NCBI GenBank assembly: GCA_900753315.1
Contig: CAADYP010000001.1
Span: 1-64,000, forward strand
Direction: 5' to 3'
DNA: 64,000 nucleotides
Source of the DNA: Clostridia bacterium
GTDB lineage: Bacteria > Bacillota > Clostridia > Christensenellales > UBA1242
Shown here: positions 7,142 to 14,883 of the stretch, in pieces
How the letters are laid out: each line of letters starts with the position of its first letter
Numbering within the stretch: position 1 is the first letter of the stretch
Position numbers and translations under genes: made by a program
Notes under the pieces: generated by a model
Seen by the model: only the letters and a program-made list of their open reading frames with translations
Told to the model about the DNA's origin: nothing
Databases searched by the model: none

Positions 7142-8623
7142 ATGGAAAATATTGCTTACGTTCAACTCACAGAGAAGAAGATAAAATTGTTGATTGTCCA
7201 AAGTAGAAATGGCAGATACAGAATTTTGGAAGAAGTTGAAAATTATTATGACTTGACAAACGACATCACAAAAGATTGTTTGTTTAGTCCAAAATCAAAA
7301 GCTGACATCTTGAAAATATTAAACATCTATCGTTATACGATTGAAACTTTCAATGTTGGCAAAATGATTGCTCTTGCTTCAAACATTATTGTCAAAGCAA
7401 GAAATTATCGTGGTCTTTTGGATGAAATTTACACAAATACAGGAATGAATTTCATCATCGTTAATGACGAAGAGAAAGTTAAATATATCTATATGTCTTG
7501 CATGGCAAACATTGATGCATCAAAAGGGTATATTATTGATATTGCATCATATGAAACTTTCATTTTGAAGTTCAACCGCAGAAATGTTGTTGAATACAAT
7601 TCTATTCCTTATGGTTACAGCAATTTGAGCGCTTCTGGAATTAGTTTCAGCGAAATGGTTTCTGCAATGAAGAAAGAACTTAAAAAATCAACTCTTGTAA
7701 AAGCTTATGAAGAAGACACAATTATAGGTTGTGGACCATCATTTATTGATATTTCAAGAATTGCAAAAAAACTTTCAAGATTTCCTCTTGATATTGACAA
7801 CAACTATGACCTTACTCAAGAAGGTTTGGCAAAGGTTTGCGACTTTGCAAAAGACCTTGATGCTCAAAAAGTTAAAAAAATCAAAGGTATTGGGCCAGAA
7901 GGTTCTGAAAGTATCAATGGCGGACTTGCAATTATGTATGCTTTGTATGAAGCCTTGAAAGCTCCAACAATCACTGTCTCATCAGCAAATGCTCTTGAAG
8001 GTGTTGTTTTGAGCAATTTGGTTGGCATTGCAAATGAAAAATATACAGACTTGTTGCAAAACAGTTTGGATAGTTATTATGAATTTAAAAAAGAAGGCTT
8101 GGCAATAAACAATCAAGTTTATGATATGGCAATTTTGCTTTTCAAACAACTCAAAGTTGTTCACAAATTGCCAAGAATGTATGTTAAACCTTTGAAAATT
8201 GCTGCTTATATGTTTGACTGTGGGAAGTTTATCAATTTCAGCAACTATCAAAGACATTCTTTCTACACAATCTTAAATTCAAACATCGCTGGGGCAACGC
8301 AAAAAGAAATTTTGCTTGCAGCATTTGCTTGCACTTGTCAAAATCTTGACAACTTCAACTTGGCTGAAATTATGAAATATAAAGATATTTTGACTGACGA
8401 AGATGTTGAGGCGGTTAGAAAACTCGGCGTGCTTGTAAATTTGGCAGTAAATTTGAATGCATCTAGAAAAAATATCATAAATGACATTGTTTGTGACATT
8501 TTGGGCGATTCAATCATTATGAAAACAGTCGTAACTGCTGACCCTTCATTTGAAATTATGCAAAGCATGAAAATTTCTGATGATTTTAAACGCATTTTCA
8601 AAAAGAGTTTGCAAATAATTTAA
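7142..8623 (+). CDS. Degenerate Ppx/GppA-family protein (exopolyphosphatase-like)
   Basis: This is 493 residues from the ATG at 7142, which has SD AGAGAGGA; an upstream in-frame ATG at 6998 lies inside the ferredoxin gene and was rejected. The Ppx/GppA layout is recognisable: the ALAS...ARN segment (78-88), the E-E segment before Y-I-Y (110-117), a D-x-x-x-x-x-x phosphate-2 region (133-140), I-G-P...N-G-G-L and T-V-S-S...E-G, then the C-terminal HD-like helical domain. However, the D-I-G-x-N-S loop at the N-terminus is missing (Y-V-Q-L-T-E), DIGGGSTE has become D-I-A-S-Y-E-T-F, and the HD-domain H-D-x-G has become F-D-C-G. The family hydrolyses polyphosphate or pppGpp. This copy may only bind a ligand. 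Confidence 0.7.
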   Translation: MENIAYVQLTEKKIKLLIVQSRNGRYRILEEVENYYDLTNDITKDCLFSPKSKADILKILNIYRYTIETFNVGKMIALASNIIVKARNYRGLLDEIYTNTGMNFIIVNDEEKVKYIYMSCMANIDASKGYIIDIASYETFILKFNRRNVVEYNSIPYGYSNLSASGISFSEMVSAMKKELKKSTLVKAYEEDTIIGCGPSFIDISRIAKKLSRFPLDIDNNYDLTQEGLAKVCDFAKDLDAQKVKKIKGIGPEGSESINGGLAIMYALYEALKAPTITVSSANALEGVVLSNLVGIANEKYTDLLQNSLDSYYEFKKEGLAINNQVYDMAILLFKQLKVVHKLPRMYVKPLKIAAYMFDCGKFINFSNYQRHSFYTILNSNIAGATQKEILLAAFACTCQNLDNFNLAEIMKYKDILTDEDVEAVRKLGVLVNLAVNLNASRKNIINDIVCDILGDSIIMKTVVTADPSFEIMQSMKISDDFKRIFKKSLQII

Positions 8624-8648
8624 TTGAATTAAAAATCAAAAGGTTTGT

Positions 8649-9854
8649 ATGAGTAAGAAAGAGGGGAGCAAATCCAAAGTTCTTTGGTCCATATTGTTTG
8701 GTTTTGTCACAATAATCTTGTGTTATTTGTTTGTTGTGGTTTACTTTTTCTATATCTCACCATACAACATCTCTTTGAAAGTGTCTTTGTGGCCATTTAT
8801 GTCCGACTATTCTATTGGAGAAATGTATCTTGATGCGACCATGGAAATAAAATTTACTGTGACTGACGAAATTACTTTTGAAGAGACAGAAAAAAGTGTT
8901 GTGGGCGTAAATATTAGACAAGATGGTTATATTATTGCACCATACAACGAATTTCGCTTTTGCAATGACGATACGCAAATCACAATTTTAGCAAATTCTG
9001 GAAAAGTTTATGACGGAAAACTCTTGTATGGCGACATGAACTATGACATTGCCGTTTTGAAATGCGAAAATGTCTTGGGAGAAGAAGGAGAAATCAAAAT
9101 CCCCTATGTCTCAATCTCAAAATCGGCTCTTTATTCAAGTGTGATTGCAGTGGGTTCTCCAATGAAGACAAAAACAGTTTGGACAGGTGCGATCGTTGAT
9201 ACAAATCTTACAAACATTTACTCCTCAACCGAAATTGAAGGCAAAAATGCTGTTGATTTTATTATTGAAGATTGTTATACAGTCGAATTGAAAGAATCAA
9301 CCGAAAGTTTTGGCGGTGGAGCAATTTTCAATGATAATGGGGGACTTTTGGGACTCTCTTTTGACAAAACATTGACTGATGGCAGTTATGTGATTATTCC
9401 GATTGATGATGTGGATTTGTTTTTGAATGATGTAGTGAAAAACTACAAAAAACAAACACAATACAAAAATGTCATTGTGGACAGCGTAGTGGGCTTTGAT
9501 AAGACAGAAATCTATTGTTATACGACAGTAGCAAATTCAAATGTTGGACAAGAAGAATATTTCTATTTCAACAACTCTTGGCAAGTATTTACTGATGAGA
9601 TAATCGCTTTTGCAGGCGGAACTACAGAAGGATATTATTTGTTTGAAGATTGGGTTTATGATGGACGCACTGTGCTTGGGAAAAACAATGTCATTTCTTC
9701 AATAAAAATCGGGTATTTTACTCGTTCTGCTGACACAAAGACCGAACTTGTTAGAAGTCTTTACCAAATAGAAAAAGGAAATAAAGGTGTGATTTATTAT
9801 TACGAGCTTGGCACTTTGGGGACTCAACTTAAAAGTGTAAGTTTTGTATTTTAA
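8649..9854 (+). CDS. Membrane-anchored HtrA/trypsin-fold protein lacking the catalytic triad
   Basis: This 401-residue protein has one N-terminal transmembrane helix (residues 10-36), then a chymotrypsin-like domain. The HtrA landmarks align: V-N-I-R-Q-D-G-Y-I-I-A (87-97), D-I-A-V-L-K (133-138), A-V-G-S-P (167-171), T-G-A-I (179-182), and a GG-x-L-G-L strand after the active-site loop (231-236). The catalytic His position is Asn100 (A-P-Y-N-E-F), and the G-N-S-G-G loop is S-F-G-G-G with Gly222 in place of the Ser. Only the Asp (133) remains. It is therefore probably a non-proteolytic, extracytoplasmic binding or sensor protein. There is no PDZ domain; the last 130 residues match nothing I know. 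It lies 25 nt behind the Ppx-like gene. Confidence 0.72.
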   Translation: MSKKEGSKSKVLWSILFGFVTIILCYLFVVVYFFYISPYNISLKVSLWPFMSDYSIGEMYLDATMEIKFTVTDEITFEETEKSVVGVNIRQDGYIIAPYNEFRFCNDDTQITILANSGKVYDGKLLYGDMNYDIAVLKCENVLGEEGEIKIPYVSISKSALYSSVIAVGSPMKTKTVWTGAIVDTNLTNIYSSTEIEGKNAVDFIIEDCYTVELKESTESFGGGAIFNDNGGLLGLSFDKTLTDGSYVIIPIDDVDLFLNDVVKNYKKQTQYKNVIVDSVVGFDKTEIYCYTTVANSNVGQEEYFYFNNSWQVFTDEIIAFAGGTTEGYYLFEDWVYDGRTVLGKNNVISSIKIGYFTRSADTKTELVRSLYQIEKGNKGVIYYYELGTLGTQLKSVSFVF

Positions 9855-9871
9855 AATTTCGAGGTGATATT

Positions 9872-10876
9872 ATGATGAGAAAAATCAAATATGCGATTGA
9901 AATGGGTGGTGGATACACATGTATTTATGTCAAAGGACAAGGCTTGGCACTCAAAGAACCTACTTTGATTGCTGCAGAACCTACTGATGACGGATATAAA
10001 GTTGTCGCCATGGGCAATGACGCAAAAAAACTTGTTGGAAAGACAAAAGAAAATGTTGAAATTTTCACTCCATCTGCAAGTGGCGAACATTCAAATTATG
10101 AATATTCGGTCATTTTGCTTAAACATTTTTTGAGCAAAGTTGGATTTAGAGAGCATGAAGATAGTGCACTTTTCATCATTCCTTGTGGGCTCACTGCAAG
10201 AGAAAAGGAAAACATTTTGAATGTTTGTGAAGGTGCAAACCTTGGTTATGTTGTGCTTGTGCCATCAGTTTTGTGTTCTTGCATTGGCGAAGGCAGAAAT
10301 GTTGACAGTTCAAAGGTAAATATGGTAGTTGATATAGGCGGAACAGCCACAGACATCGCAGTTATAAATATGTCAACCATTTTGAAAGGTGCAACTCTGG
10401 GTGTTGGCGGAAGAAATATTGATGCTTCAATTTCAAACTTTTTGGCATATACACAAGAACTTGTTATTGGTTTGCCAACAGCAGAAATGTTGAAAAATGA
10501 AGTTGGAAGTTTGTATACAAATGACACATTAAACATGGAAATAACAGGTGTTGATGCCAGAACAAAATCTCCAAAATCAGTTGTGATTTTGTCTAGTGAT
10601 TTGAGAAAGGCTATTGAACCATTTTTCAGCGAAATTGTCAGAGCTATTGACACAACAATAAACACGTTGCCACCAGAAATTGTGGCTGATATCATAAACA
10701 ACAAGATTTTGATTGTTGGCGGTTGTGCAAAAATGCAAGGACTTGATGATTATTTGAAGAAAAATTTGGATTATCCATTTGAAATAAGCGAAGATGTTGA
10801 CAATGTTACGATTTTGGGGGCAGGGAAACTTCTTTCTGACCAACAACTTTTGGAAAGTATTATCAAAAACTTGTAA
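9872..10876 (+). CDS. MreB-like actin-family protein
   Basis: This 334-residue protein has the MreB fold motifs: phosphate-1 region E-M-G-G-G-Y-T-C-I-Y-V-K-G-Q-G (MreB has D-L-G-T-A-N-T), the L-x-E-P segment, phosphate-2 V-D-I-G-G-T-A-T-D-I-A-V near residues 152-163, and adenosine motif I-V-G-G-C-A-K-M-Q-G-L near 281-291. MreB filaments guide lateral wall synthesis at the inner membrane face. This copy is divergent: the first conserved Asp is Glu and the identity pattern is loose, so it could be a special paralogue rather than the main MreB. Two adjacent ATGs (9872, 9875) follow SD GAGGTGA. MinD and MinE lie downstream behind a terminator and a new promoter. Confidence 0.75.
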   Translation: MMRKIKYAIEMGGGYTCIYVKGQGLALKEPTLIAAEPTDDGYKVVAMGNDAKKLVGKTKENVEIFTPSASGEHSNYEYSVILLKHFLSKVGFREHEDSALFIIPCGLTAREKENILNVCEGANLGYVVLVPSVLCSCIGEGRNVDSSKVNMVVDIGGTATDIAVINMSTILKGATLGVGGRNIDASISNFLAYTQELVIGLPTAEMLKNEVGSLYTNDTLNMEITGVDARTKSPKSVVILSSDLRKAIEPFFSEIVRAIDTTINTLPPEIVADIINNKILIVGGCAKMQGLDDYLKKNLDYPFEISEDVDNVTILGAGKLLSDQQLLESIIKNL

Positions 10877-10899
10877 TTAAAATGTTTTTAATTGTTTAT

Positions 10900-10935
10900 A
10901 AGGAGAGGTTAGCCTCCCTTTTTTTTGTTTTTTTG
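10900..10935 (+). terminator. Probable terminator behind the MreB-like gene
   Basis: An imperfect stem (AAGGAGAGG against CCTCCCTT) is followed by a long T-rich run at 10919-10935. Confidence 0.6.
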
Positions 10936-10983
10936 ATTTGGCAAAATAAGACACAAATCGCATAATTTGGTGCAGTTATAATT

Positions 10984-11012
10984 TTGTTTGGACTTTGCGA
11001 AAATTTTATAAT
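10984..11012 (+). promoter_or_regulatory. Promoter of minDE
   Basis: TTGTTT (10984-10989) and TATAAT (11007-11012) are spaced by 17 bp. The minD ATG at 11034 is preceded by SD AGAGGTG. Confidence 0.65.
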
Positions 11013-11033
11013 GTTCATAGAGGTGTTTTCTTT

Positions 11034-11825
11034 ATGGCAAGAAAAATTGTTGTTACAAGCGGAAAGGGTGGTGTGGGAAAAACCACAGTTTGTGCAAATT
11101 TGGGGGTCTATCTTTCAAGACTTGGTTTTCGTGTTGTTGTGATTGATGCAGATATTGGACTAAACAACCTTGATGTTATTATGGGACTTGAAAGACAAGT
11201 TATTTTTGACATAACTGATGTTGTTTCTGGGAAATGTAGAGTTAGACAGGCACTTGTGCAGAGTCAAGATTATCCATCTCTCTATCTTTTGCCGTCTTCT
11301 CACACTTATTCTGCAAGCAAAATTACTGGAGAGCACATTAAAAACATTGTTGACATCATTGACCACTCGTTTGATTATATCTTGCTTGATTGTCCGGCTG
11401 GGGTAGAAGCTGGTTTTCACAGGGCAGTTTATCCAGCAACAGAGGCTTTGATAGTTGTTACGCCACACATTTCTTCAATAAGAGATGCTGATAAGGTGAT
11501 TGGCATTTTGTCACAATACAACATTGAAAGCAAAGGACTTGTCATAAACCGAATGCGTGGCGATATGCTTCTTTCTGGTGAAATGATTGACATTGAAAGC
11601 ATTGTCAAAGCGATGGGAATACCACTTTTGGGTGTAATTCCAGAAGATGACAAGGTGTCAAAAATGTCTATGGATGGGAGAATTATGACGGATTGCGAAA
11701 GTGCAAGAGCTTTTACTTTGCTTGCCGAAAACATACATACCGGCTGCAAAAAAATCTATGATTGCACTTACAAATATCGTGGTTTGATGGGGTATTTGAA
11801 ACGAAACATTAAAAAACTTGTATAA
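11034..11825 (+). CDS. minD: Septum site-determining ATPase MinD
   Basis: This is 263 residues from the ATG at 11034; an upstream in-frame ATG adds 13 residues without an SD. The deviant Walker A K-G-G-V-G-K-T-T is at residues 11-18, with the switch segment D-A-D-I-G-L-x-N-L-D near 39-48 and the D-C-P-A-G Walker B region near 120. The last 18 residues form a basic amphipathic helix (Y-L-K-R-N-I-K-K-L-V), the usual MinD membrane-targeting sequence. MinD dimerises with ATP on the membrane and is cycled by MinE, so that FtsZ assembles at midcell. It is 17 nt from minE in one unit. Confidence 0.95.
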   Translation: MARKIVVTSGKGGVGKTTVCANLGVYLSRLGFRVVVIDADIGLNNLDVIMGLERQVIFDITDVVSGKCRVRQALVQSQDYPSLYLLPSSHTYSASKITGEHIKNIVDIIDHSFDYILLDCPAGVEAGFHRAVYPATEALIVVTPHISSIRDADKVIGILSQYNIESKGLVINRMRGDMLLSGEMIDIESIVKAMGIPLLGVIPEDDKVSKMSMDGRIMTDCESARAFTLLAENIHTGCKKIYDCTYKYRGLMGYLKRNIKKLV

Positions 11826-11842
11826 AATGGTGGTGAAAGCAT

Positions 11843-12058
11843 ATGGACAAAATAAACGAGCTTTTGATAAGAGACAAATTTACAAATCCGCAGTTGGTGG
11901 CAGAGGTTTTGAAAGGAGAAATAACGCCGATTGCTAGAAATTTTTTCTTGCTTGCTGACGATTTGGTGGTGAGATTTAGGCGTGATGGTGACAAATTTGT
12001 CTTTAATATCGAAATTCAAGCAAGCAGAATAAAACCATTTGGAAATCGGCTTGTATAA
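11843..12058 (+). CDS. minE: Short MinE-like topological specificity factor
   Basis: This 71-residue protein directly follows minD, with a GGTGGTGAAAG SD. Its core aligns with the MinE C-terminal domain: L-L-I-R-D-K-F-T-N-P-Q-L (compare L-L-H-D-R-x-N-x-S-P), then L-K-G-E-I-T-P-I-A-R (compare L-K-x-D-I-x-x-V-I-x-K-Y), a strand with alternating V-V-R-F-R-R, and a final F-x-I-E-I-Q strand. MinE stimulates the MinD ATPase and creates the pole-to-pole pattern. The usual protein is about 85-95 residues. The N-terminal anti-MinCD helix is reduced here to about 5-10 residues and the sequence is diverged. No minC is next to it. Position is the strongest support. Confidence 0.72.
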   Translation: MDKINELLIRDKFTNPQLVAEVLKGEITPIARNFFLLADDLVVRFRRDGDKFVFNIEIQASRIKPFGNRLV

Positions 12059-12090
12059 CCATTGGGAAGGTGAAAAATTTTGAAATAAAA

Positions 12091-12120
12091 AACTTGTGAT
12101 TTGTTTTCACAAGTTTTTTT
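12091..12120. terminator. Bidirectional terminator between minE and degV
   Basis: AACTTGTGA (12091-12099) pairs with TCACAAGTT (12107-12115), with A-rich and T-rich flanks. It serves the two convergent genes. Confidence 0.88.
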
Positions 12121-12160
12121 GTTTAGTTTTTGTATGGCTTGGTCAAATGCAGTGGATTGA

Positions 12161-12994
12161 TTAATTGAAATATACCATTCCATAGCAGTTTGGGCCAACG
12201 TGTGTACCAACAACACAACCAATTTCAAAAACAGGTGCTGTTTCTGGGTTTATGTCGAGTTGGGTTGCATATTTTTTGATAAAGTTTTTTGCCAAAGTTT
12301 CGTTGTTTGAATGTCCGAAATATACAGGGTAGTCTTTGTTTCTCTTGTTTGCACAAGCTACCATATATTCATTTGCCTTTTCTCCAATTTTCTTTGCGAC
12401 ATTGTTCACCTTTCCGCCATCAAGATTGATGATAGGTTTGATGTTTAATACTGATGCTGCAAAGTAACTTGTTGCTGACAATCTTCCACCTTGTTTAAGA
12501 TATTTAAGGTCACCAATAACAGCGACAAGCTTTACATTTGATTTTAGTTTTTCAAGTTCGGCAATGACTTGTTCTGGTGTGGCATCTTTGTGTGCTTTTA
12601 TATATTTTACGAGTTCGATAATCATTGCACCTTCAGCCCAGGTTGTTACTCTTGAGTCACAAATATAGACATTTTTCATTCCAAGGCTTTCAACAGCATT
12701 TCGGGCTTGTGCCAATGTGCCAGCAAGGTCAGATGAAATAACAATAGTAATAACGAACCAATCTTCTTTGTTTGCATATGGTGTAAATGCAGATTCAAAT
12801 TTGTATTGATTTGGTTGGCTTGTTTTTGGAATGATGCCTTCTTTCAATTTTTTATAAAATCGGTCATTTGGCAAGCCTTCTGGATATAAGTCGCCGTTGA
12901 AATTTACTTCGATTGGAAGAATTGTAATGTCATTTTCTTCTGCAAATTCTCTTGGCATATCAACGGATGCTTCGGTTACTATTTTATAATTCAT
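12161..12994 (-). CDS. DegV-family fatty-acid-binding protein (FakB-like)
   Basis: This 277-residue protein has the DegV layout: an N-terminal strand ending T-E-A-S-V-D-M-P, the P-I-E-V-N-F-x-G segment, T-S-Q-P-N at about residues 58-62, I-x-I-S-S-D-L-A-G-T near 85-94, and D-S-R-V-T-T-W-A-E-G in the middle. DegV proteins bind a fatty acid and, as FakB, present it to the FakA kinase for phosphorylation and entry into phospholipid synthesis. The usual first motif is T-D-S-x-x-D; here the Asp is replaced by Ala (E-A-S). No fakA is adjacent. The gene is monocistronic, with SD TAGGAG 11 nt before the ATG. Confidence 0.88.
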   Translation of the reverse strand: MNYKIVTEASVDMPREFAEENDITILPIEVNFNGDLYPEGLPNDRFYKKLKEGIIPKTSQPNQYKFESAFTPYANKEDWFVITIVISSDLAGTLAQARNAVESLGMKNVYICDSRVTTWAEGAMIIELVKYIKAHKDATPEQVIAELEKLKSNVKLVAVIGDLKYLKQGGRLSATSYFAASVLNIKPIINLDGGKVNNVAKKIGEKANEYMVACANKRNKDYPVYFGHSNNETLAKNFIKKYATQLDINPETAPVFEIGCVVGTHVGPNCYGMVYFN

Positions 12995-13023
12995 TTGTTT
13001 TTGTTTCTCCTAACTATTTTTTA

Positions 13024-13052
13024 ATTTTATCAAAAATATCAACAAATTGCAA
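13024..13052 (-). promoter_or_regulatory. Promoter of degV
   Basis: On the minus strand TTGCAA (13047-13052) and TAAAAT (13024-13029) are spaced by 17 bp, upstream of the SD and start codon. Confidence 0.65.
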
Positions 13053-13154
13053 ATGAATGTACAAAATAAATTAAAAATTTTTAAGCATTATTTCGTATTT
13101 TCCATGCTTTTGCGGCAATTTCGCTCAAATTTGCTTTTAATGAAGCACAAAAAT

Positions 13155-13182
13155 AAAAAGTCACCGATTTTGATGACTTTTT
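13155..13182 (-). terminator. Terminator of the ABC transporter operon
   Basis: AAAAAGTCA (13155-13163) pairs with TGACTTTTT (13174-13182). On the minus strand it ends in a U-tract just after the permease stop codon. Confidence 0.85.
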
Positions 13183-13188
13183 GATTGA

Positions 13189-14883
13189 TTAGTTCTTTTT
13201 GAACAACTGTTTTGTAAAGTTAAATAACAACACAACAACGACCAAATAATAGACAAGGGATATGAAGAAATTTCCGTAGGTGTATAGAGATGTCCTTAAG
13301 AATGCCGTCTCCATTGTTGCTCCGCCAAGGAATGATGTCAAATCTGCGTGTATGAATGGGAGTAAGCAATATATCAAATTCCCGTTAAAGAAGATGTTGC
13401 AAATTGTTGCTGCCACGAAGATTGCTATTGAGATTCCAAAACACAACTCAAATTTTCTTGACAAGTTTAATGTAAATACAGTGATTGTTGAATAGAAGAT
13501 TACTTGAAGTTCGATTCCAATAAGTTTTATCAAGAAGAACAAGAATGGATTGATTGTGTAAGCAGATGAAAGATTGAAAACTGCCAAGATGTTGTTTGCA
13601 AGGGCTGGATATGCAATAAATCCCCAAGTTAAACTAAAAACAGAATAGAGCCCCAAAACAAATGAAGTTGTCAAAATTACTGCCAAGAATTTGCCTAAAA
13701 ACACTTCGTTAAACGAAACTTTTTGTGACAAAATGATATCGATTTTTCCATTTCTTCTGTCAAGTCCGAACAATTTGTAAGTGCAGAAAATTCCAAACAA
13801 AATTGTCAAGAATCCTATTATGCTTATCACAAAATATGCATGGTCGTAAACCGAAACTTGATATGATGCTGTGTTGAAATTGAGGGGTTGTTGATATTGG
13901 GTATAATAAACGCTGCTGTCGTTCAAATAAAATTGTGTTTTTGCAAGTGCTACTTTGGTATCTTCTGTTGAAATGTCGTCAAAGTGGTATAAATTGCGAA
14001 GTTTCCCAAAATGCTTTTCAAGAGCAAGTTTAAGTTCGAGTTCAACCGCTTTTGCACCGCTTTCGCAAGTGAGTTTGTAACTTGTCACAAGATTTTTCAT
14101 GTCGATTGTAAACTTTGTGTTTGATGTTGCACTTGCTTCAGCTTCATTATACAAATTGCTCATTTCAGACAAAATTTTGCTTGTTTTGAGTTGAGCTTGT
14201 TCAATATAATTCTTATGATAATTTTCAAGTTTTTCGCTGTCAACTTTCCAAACAAAGACATTTCTTGTTATGTTGTCTAAATCCTTAAATCTTGAAGAAT
14301 TGTCATACATTTGATTTAAAATTTCTGAAATGGAGATTGTCGCACGAATTTGGTTGTGGAAATAAGTTGAGGTTGCTTTCAATTTTTCAAATTCTTTTTT
14401 TGTGAAAATCAATCTTGTTTCAAATTCTTCCATCAATTCAAAATCTTCAATAAAATTTTCAAGGTGATTGGTGGAAAGTTCGATTTGGTCAATGTTGTTT
14501 TCTTCTGTGTAAACACAAGAGCCTGTTTGTTTAAATTTGACGACTTCTCTTTGCACTTGCAAAAATTCGTTGTTTATTGACACAAGTGTCGAATATTCAT
14601 AGCAAGGATTTTTTTGGACTGTTAAATAATCTTCTCCTGCTGTCAAACAGTTATCCAATTTTGATTTGTTGTCGTGGGTATATGAAGCAGAATTGAAGTT
14701 AGAATAAACTGCTTTTGCGGTTTCACCAGAAATTGTGGCACTGTAAATAGGTGTTGGTTCGATTTTGTGAACGACACCAGTAATCATACAAACTGCCAAA
14801 ATCGTGATAAGGCAGACTATTGAAATTGGGTTTATTATCAATCTCTTGAAGTCGTATGTTGCGATTTTTAATATCTTTTTCAC
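13189..14883 (-). CDS. ABC-2-type transporter permease
   Basis: This 564-residue membrane protein has one N-terminal helix (I-S-I-V-C-L-I-T-I-L-A-V), a long extracytoplasmic segment of about 300 mostly helical residues, then five or six transmembrane helices from about residue 350. The permease is encoded 4 nt overlapping the ATPase gene upstream, so the two form one exporter. The R-R-N-G-K-I-D-I-I-L-S segment after the second helix is the R-x-G-T-x-x-x-L-L-type motif of ABC-2 permeases. The large loop between helices 1 and 2 recalls bacteriocin, antimicrobial or Gld-type exporters. The substrate is not evident. Confidence 0.8.
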   Translation of the reverse strand: MKKILKIATYDFKRLIINPISIVCLITILAVCMITGVVHKIEPTPIYSATISGETAKAVYSNFNSASYTHDNKSKLDNCLTAGEDYLTVQKNPCYEYSTLVSINNEFLQVQREVVKFKQTGSCVYTEENNIDQIELSTNHLENFIEDFELMEEFETRLIFTKKEFEKLKATSTYFHNQIRATISISEILNQMYDNSSRFKDLDNITRNVFVWKVDSEKLENYHKNYIEQAQLKTSKILSEMSNLYNEAEASATSNTKFTIDMKNLVTSYKLTCESGAKAVELELKLALEKHFGKLRNLYHFDDISTEDTKVALAKTQFYLNDSSVYYTQYQQPLNFNTASYQVSVYDHAYFVISIIGFLTILFGIFCTYKLFGLDRRNGKIDIILSQKVSFNEVFLGKFLAVILTTSFVLGLYSVFSLTWGFIAYPALANNILAVFNLSSAYTINPFLFFLIKLIGIELQVIFYSTITVFTLNLSRKFELCFGISIAIFVAATICNIFFNGNLIYCLLPFIHADLTSFLGGATMETAFLRTSLYTYGNFFISLVYYLVVVVLLFNFTKQLFKKN

